Shown here piece after piece: positions 62,741-64,000 of a DNA stretch of 64,000 bases. How positions within the stretch are numbered: the stretch's first letter is position 1; each line of letters opens with the position of its first letter. The position numbers were made by a program, and so were the translations under genes. The notes under the pieces are model-generated. The model searched no databases and was not told the DNA's origin. It saw nothing but the letters and a program-made list of their open reading frames with translations. The DNA comes from Bacteroidetes bacterium UBA1941. Its GTDB lineage: Bacteria > Bacteroidota > Bacteroidia > Chitinophagales > LD1. The stretch is from positions 248,001 through 312,000 of the forward strand of contig DDEZ01000011.1 in the NCBI GenBank assembly GCA_002336805.1, read 5' to 3'.

Positions 62741-63715
62741 ATGAAAAAAGTCTTTGCGCTATGTATAGTGATCGCTGCAGTCCTCTCTGTCTCAGCACAG
62801 CAGATACCTAATGCACGCTTTCAGTACTGGGCTACCCCTCAGGCTCCTAATGGCTGGGGCACCTGGTCCAGCGCCATCAACTCGCACAATGTAGCCGTGG
62901 CCGACTCTGCCATACGGCTGGCGCAGCGCGATACGATGGTAGCAGGCTACTACCCGCAGGACTCGGCCTCCCTGCTGCTCACCGTAGATACGATCCAGCT
63001 GCCGGGCTATGGCAGGGTCACACTGTCCGGATTTGCAGCGCTGGGAGGTGCCTCATATGTGCAGCCGCCCGCGGGGCTGGGCCTGCAGCTGGGAGCCTTG
63101 CGCTATGCAGCGCGTCCGGACACGCTCTACTTTGACTACCGGATGGTACCCGCGCCGGGATCGCATGATACTGCTATCGTGTCGGTAGGCTTTACCCACT
63201 GGGATACGACCTACCGTGAGCGGCAGGTGCTGATCTCCCGCGCCTTTGCCCTCACTGCCGATAGCCAGTGGCAGTACAATGCCGCCATCCCGCTGATCGA
63301 CTACTATGAGCCATTCCTGCCTGATACGCTGCTGCCGGACTCGCTCCAGATCATCTTCTTTGCCTCCGGCTCTACTTTCCCTACCATCGGCACGCGGCTA
63401 TGGGTAGACAGCGTCCGCTTTGACGCCAGTGTCGATCCCGTGCAGACCGGCCTGCCGGACCTCAATGCCATACATAATGTGGCCATCTGGCCAAACCCTG
63501 CTGATGCCACCATATACATAGGCCTGGAGGAGAAGGAGCTGGGTGATGACGCCATACTATACGATGCTGCCGGCAGGAGCGTCTACAGGGGCCGCCTGCC
63601 TGACCGTGTCAATACCATAACCACGGAGGCCCTGCCACCGGGGGACTATACCCTGCGTATCCGCAGCCGTGACGGGCTGACCACCTATCGCAGCCGGCTG
63701 GCAATAGTGCACTAG
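62741..63715 (+). CDS. T9SS-secreted protein
   Basis: A 324-residue protein with a signal peptide (1-19), a single beta-rich domain (about 20-230) beginning IPNARFQYWATPQAPNGWGTW, and a T9SS tail (WPNPADATIYIGLE, PGDYTLRIRSR). The N-terminal pattern resembles PCMD-type or lectin-like beta domains in Bacteroidota. Adjacent to the TonB-dependent receptor, it may be a surface partner, but function is unknown. Confidence 0.82.
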   Translation: MKKVFALCIVIAAVLSVSAQQIPNARFQYWATPQAPNGWGTWSSAINSHNVAVADSAIRLAQRDTMVAGYYPQDSASLLLTVDTIQLPGYGRVTLSGFAALGGASYVQPPAGLGLQLGALRYAARPDTLYFDYRMVPAPGSHDTAIVSVGFTHWDTTYRERQVLISRAFALTADSQWQYNAAIPLIDYYEPFLPDTLLPDSLQIIFFASGSTFPTIGTRLWVDSVRFDASVDPVQTGLPDLNAIHNVAIWPNPADATIYIGLEEKELGDDAILYDAAGRSVYRGRLPDRVNTITTEALPPGDYTLRIRSRDGLTTYRSRLAIVH

Positions 63716-64000
63716 CGCACAGTGGATAAATGAGCTGAAACATAATCCCAAGCACCATCGTACAAGATAGTAGCCCAAGGGCAGTAATATCTGTACATGA
63801 AGAACATATCCATCTATCTCTCTTTTGGTTCTTATCTCTCAGGGCTTTTAGCAGTACTATCTCATGCCGGCGCTACCACGTACCGGCTGCAATATATCCC
63901 TGTATCTGCCGGCGCAGGCCGGTGTGATGCACCGCCGCTATGGCGCACATCATCAGATGCTGCACTCAGGTATCTTTAGTCGTGAACATGTATCTTTTTG

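Noticed and set aside
13400..63715. Type IX secretion machinery cluster
   Set aside because: Only cargo proteins with sorting domains are seen; no Por/Spr/Gld components occur in the window.
63797..63979. 60-codon plus-strand open frame with hydrophobic N-terminus
   Set aside because: No motif, unusual composition after residue 30, and no promoter; not strong enough to report as a gene.

Overview
The window looks like a chromosomal segment of a Bacteroidota bacterium, probably Chitinophagales/Chitinophagaceae (lineage inferred, not proven). The evidence is six secreted proteins with type IX secretion (T9SS) C-terminal sorting domains, Bacteroidota-type promoter boxes (TTTG / TAnnTTTG) very close to start codons, LpxD (an LPS-bearing Gram-negative), bacillithiol gene bshB1, and dispersed hairpin repeats of the kind scattered through Bacteroidota genomes. 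I saw no rRNA, tRNA, CRISPR array, transposase or intact prophage.

Layout. 0.2-7.4 kb: tryptophan 2,3-dioxygenase, an EXPERA-like membrane protein, a GDSL esterase, a fasciclin protein, a DEAD-box helicase, a 2,4-dienoyl-CoA reductase-type SDR, a HipA-like kinase overlapping a DUF3037 gene, and a CoA-binding protein. 7.5-21.3 kb: a TIGR03643 protein, an AlkB-type alkane hydroxylase, DUF2461, DUF3050, MnmA, a lipoprotein, a T9SS-exported subtilase, an ankyrin lipoprotein, an alpha/beta-hydrolase lacking its nucleophilic serine, and a tandem-domain M16 peptidase. 21.5-26.7 kb: ECF sigma/anti-sigma pair, cation efflux gene coupled to bshB1, DUF1569, and a sensor kinase. 26.8-30 kb: a secreted repeat protein with a CxxCH motif. 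30-36 kb: YihY, a thioesterase, a multi-PAS/GAF histidine kinase and LpxD. 35.7-40.2 kb: a 1498-residue T9SS protein. 40.2-46 kb: HD hydrolase/patatin pair, an NAD(P)-binding protein, two DinB-like proteins, and a thioesterase-TetR unit with two palindromic operators. 46-51 kb: two related T9SS proteins. 51-57 kb: a five-gene minus-strand cluster with a FGGY kinase, a class III aminotransferase, a class II aldolase, a second aldolase-like protein that has lost every zinc ligand, and a sphingosine-1-phosphate-lyase-like enzyme. 57.5-64 kb: a CstB-like persulfide dioxygenase/rhodanese, a possible terminase-small-subunit-like protein, an orphan ExbD, a TonB-dependent receptor and a small T9SS protein.

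The best candidate for an undescribed system is the 51-57 kb cluster. A sugar-type kinase, an active zinc aldolase, a zinc-less aldolase paralogue, a transaminase and an SPL-type lyase are in one orientation, with 4-nt overlaps binding the central three genes. The set suggests catabolism of an aminated polyol or sphingoid-like substrate, but the substrate cannot be read from the sequence. Other points of interest are the TetR circuit with a perfect 30-bp palindrome, the Ser-to-Gly hydrolase, the HipA-like/DUF3037 pair, and a secreted protein combining calcium-loop repeats with a cohesin-like region.
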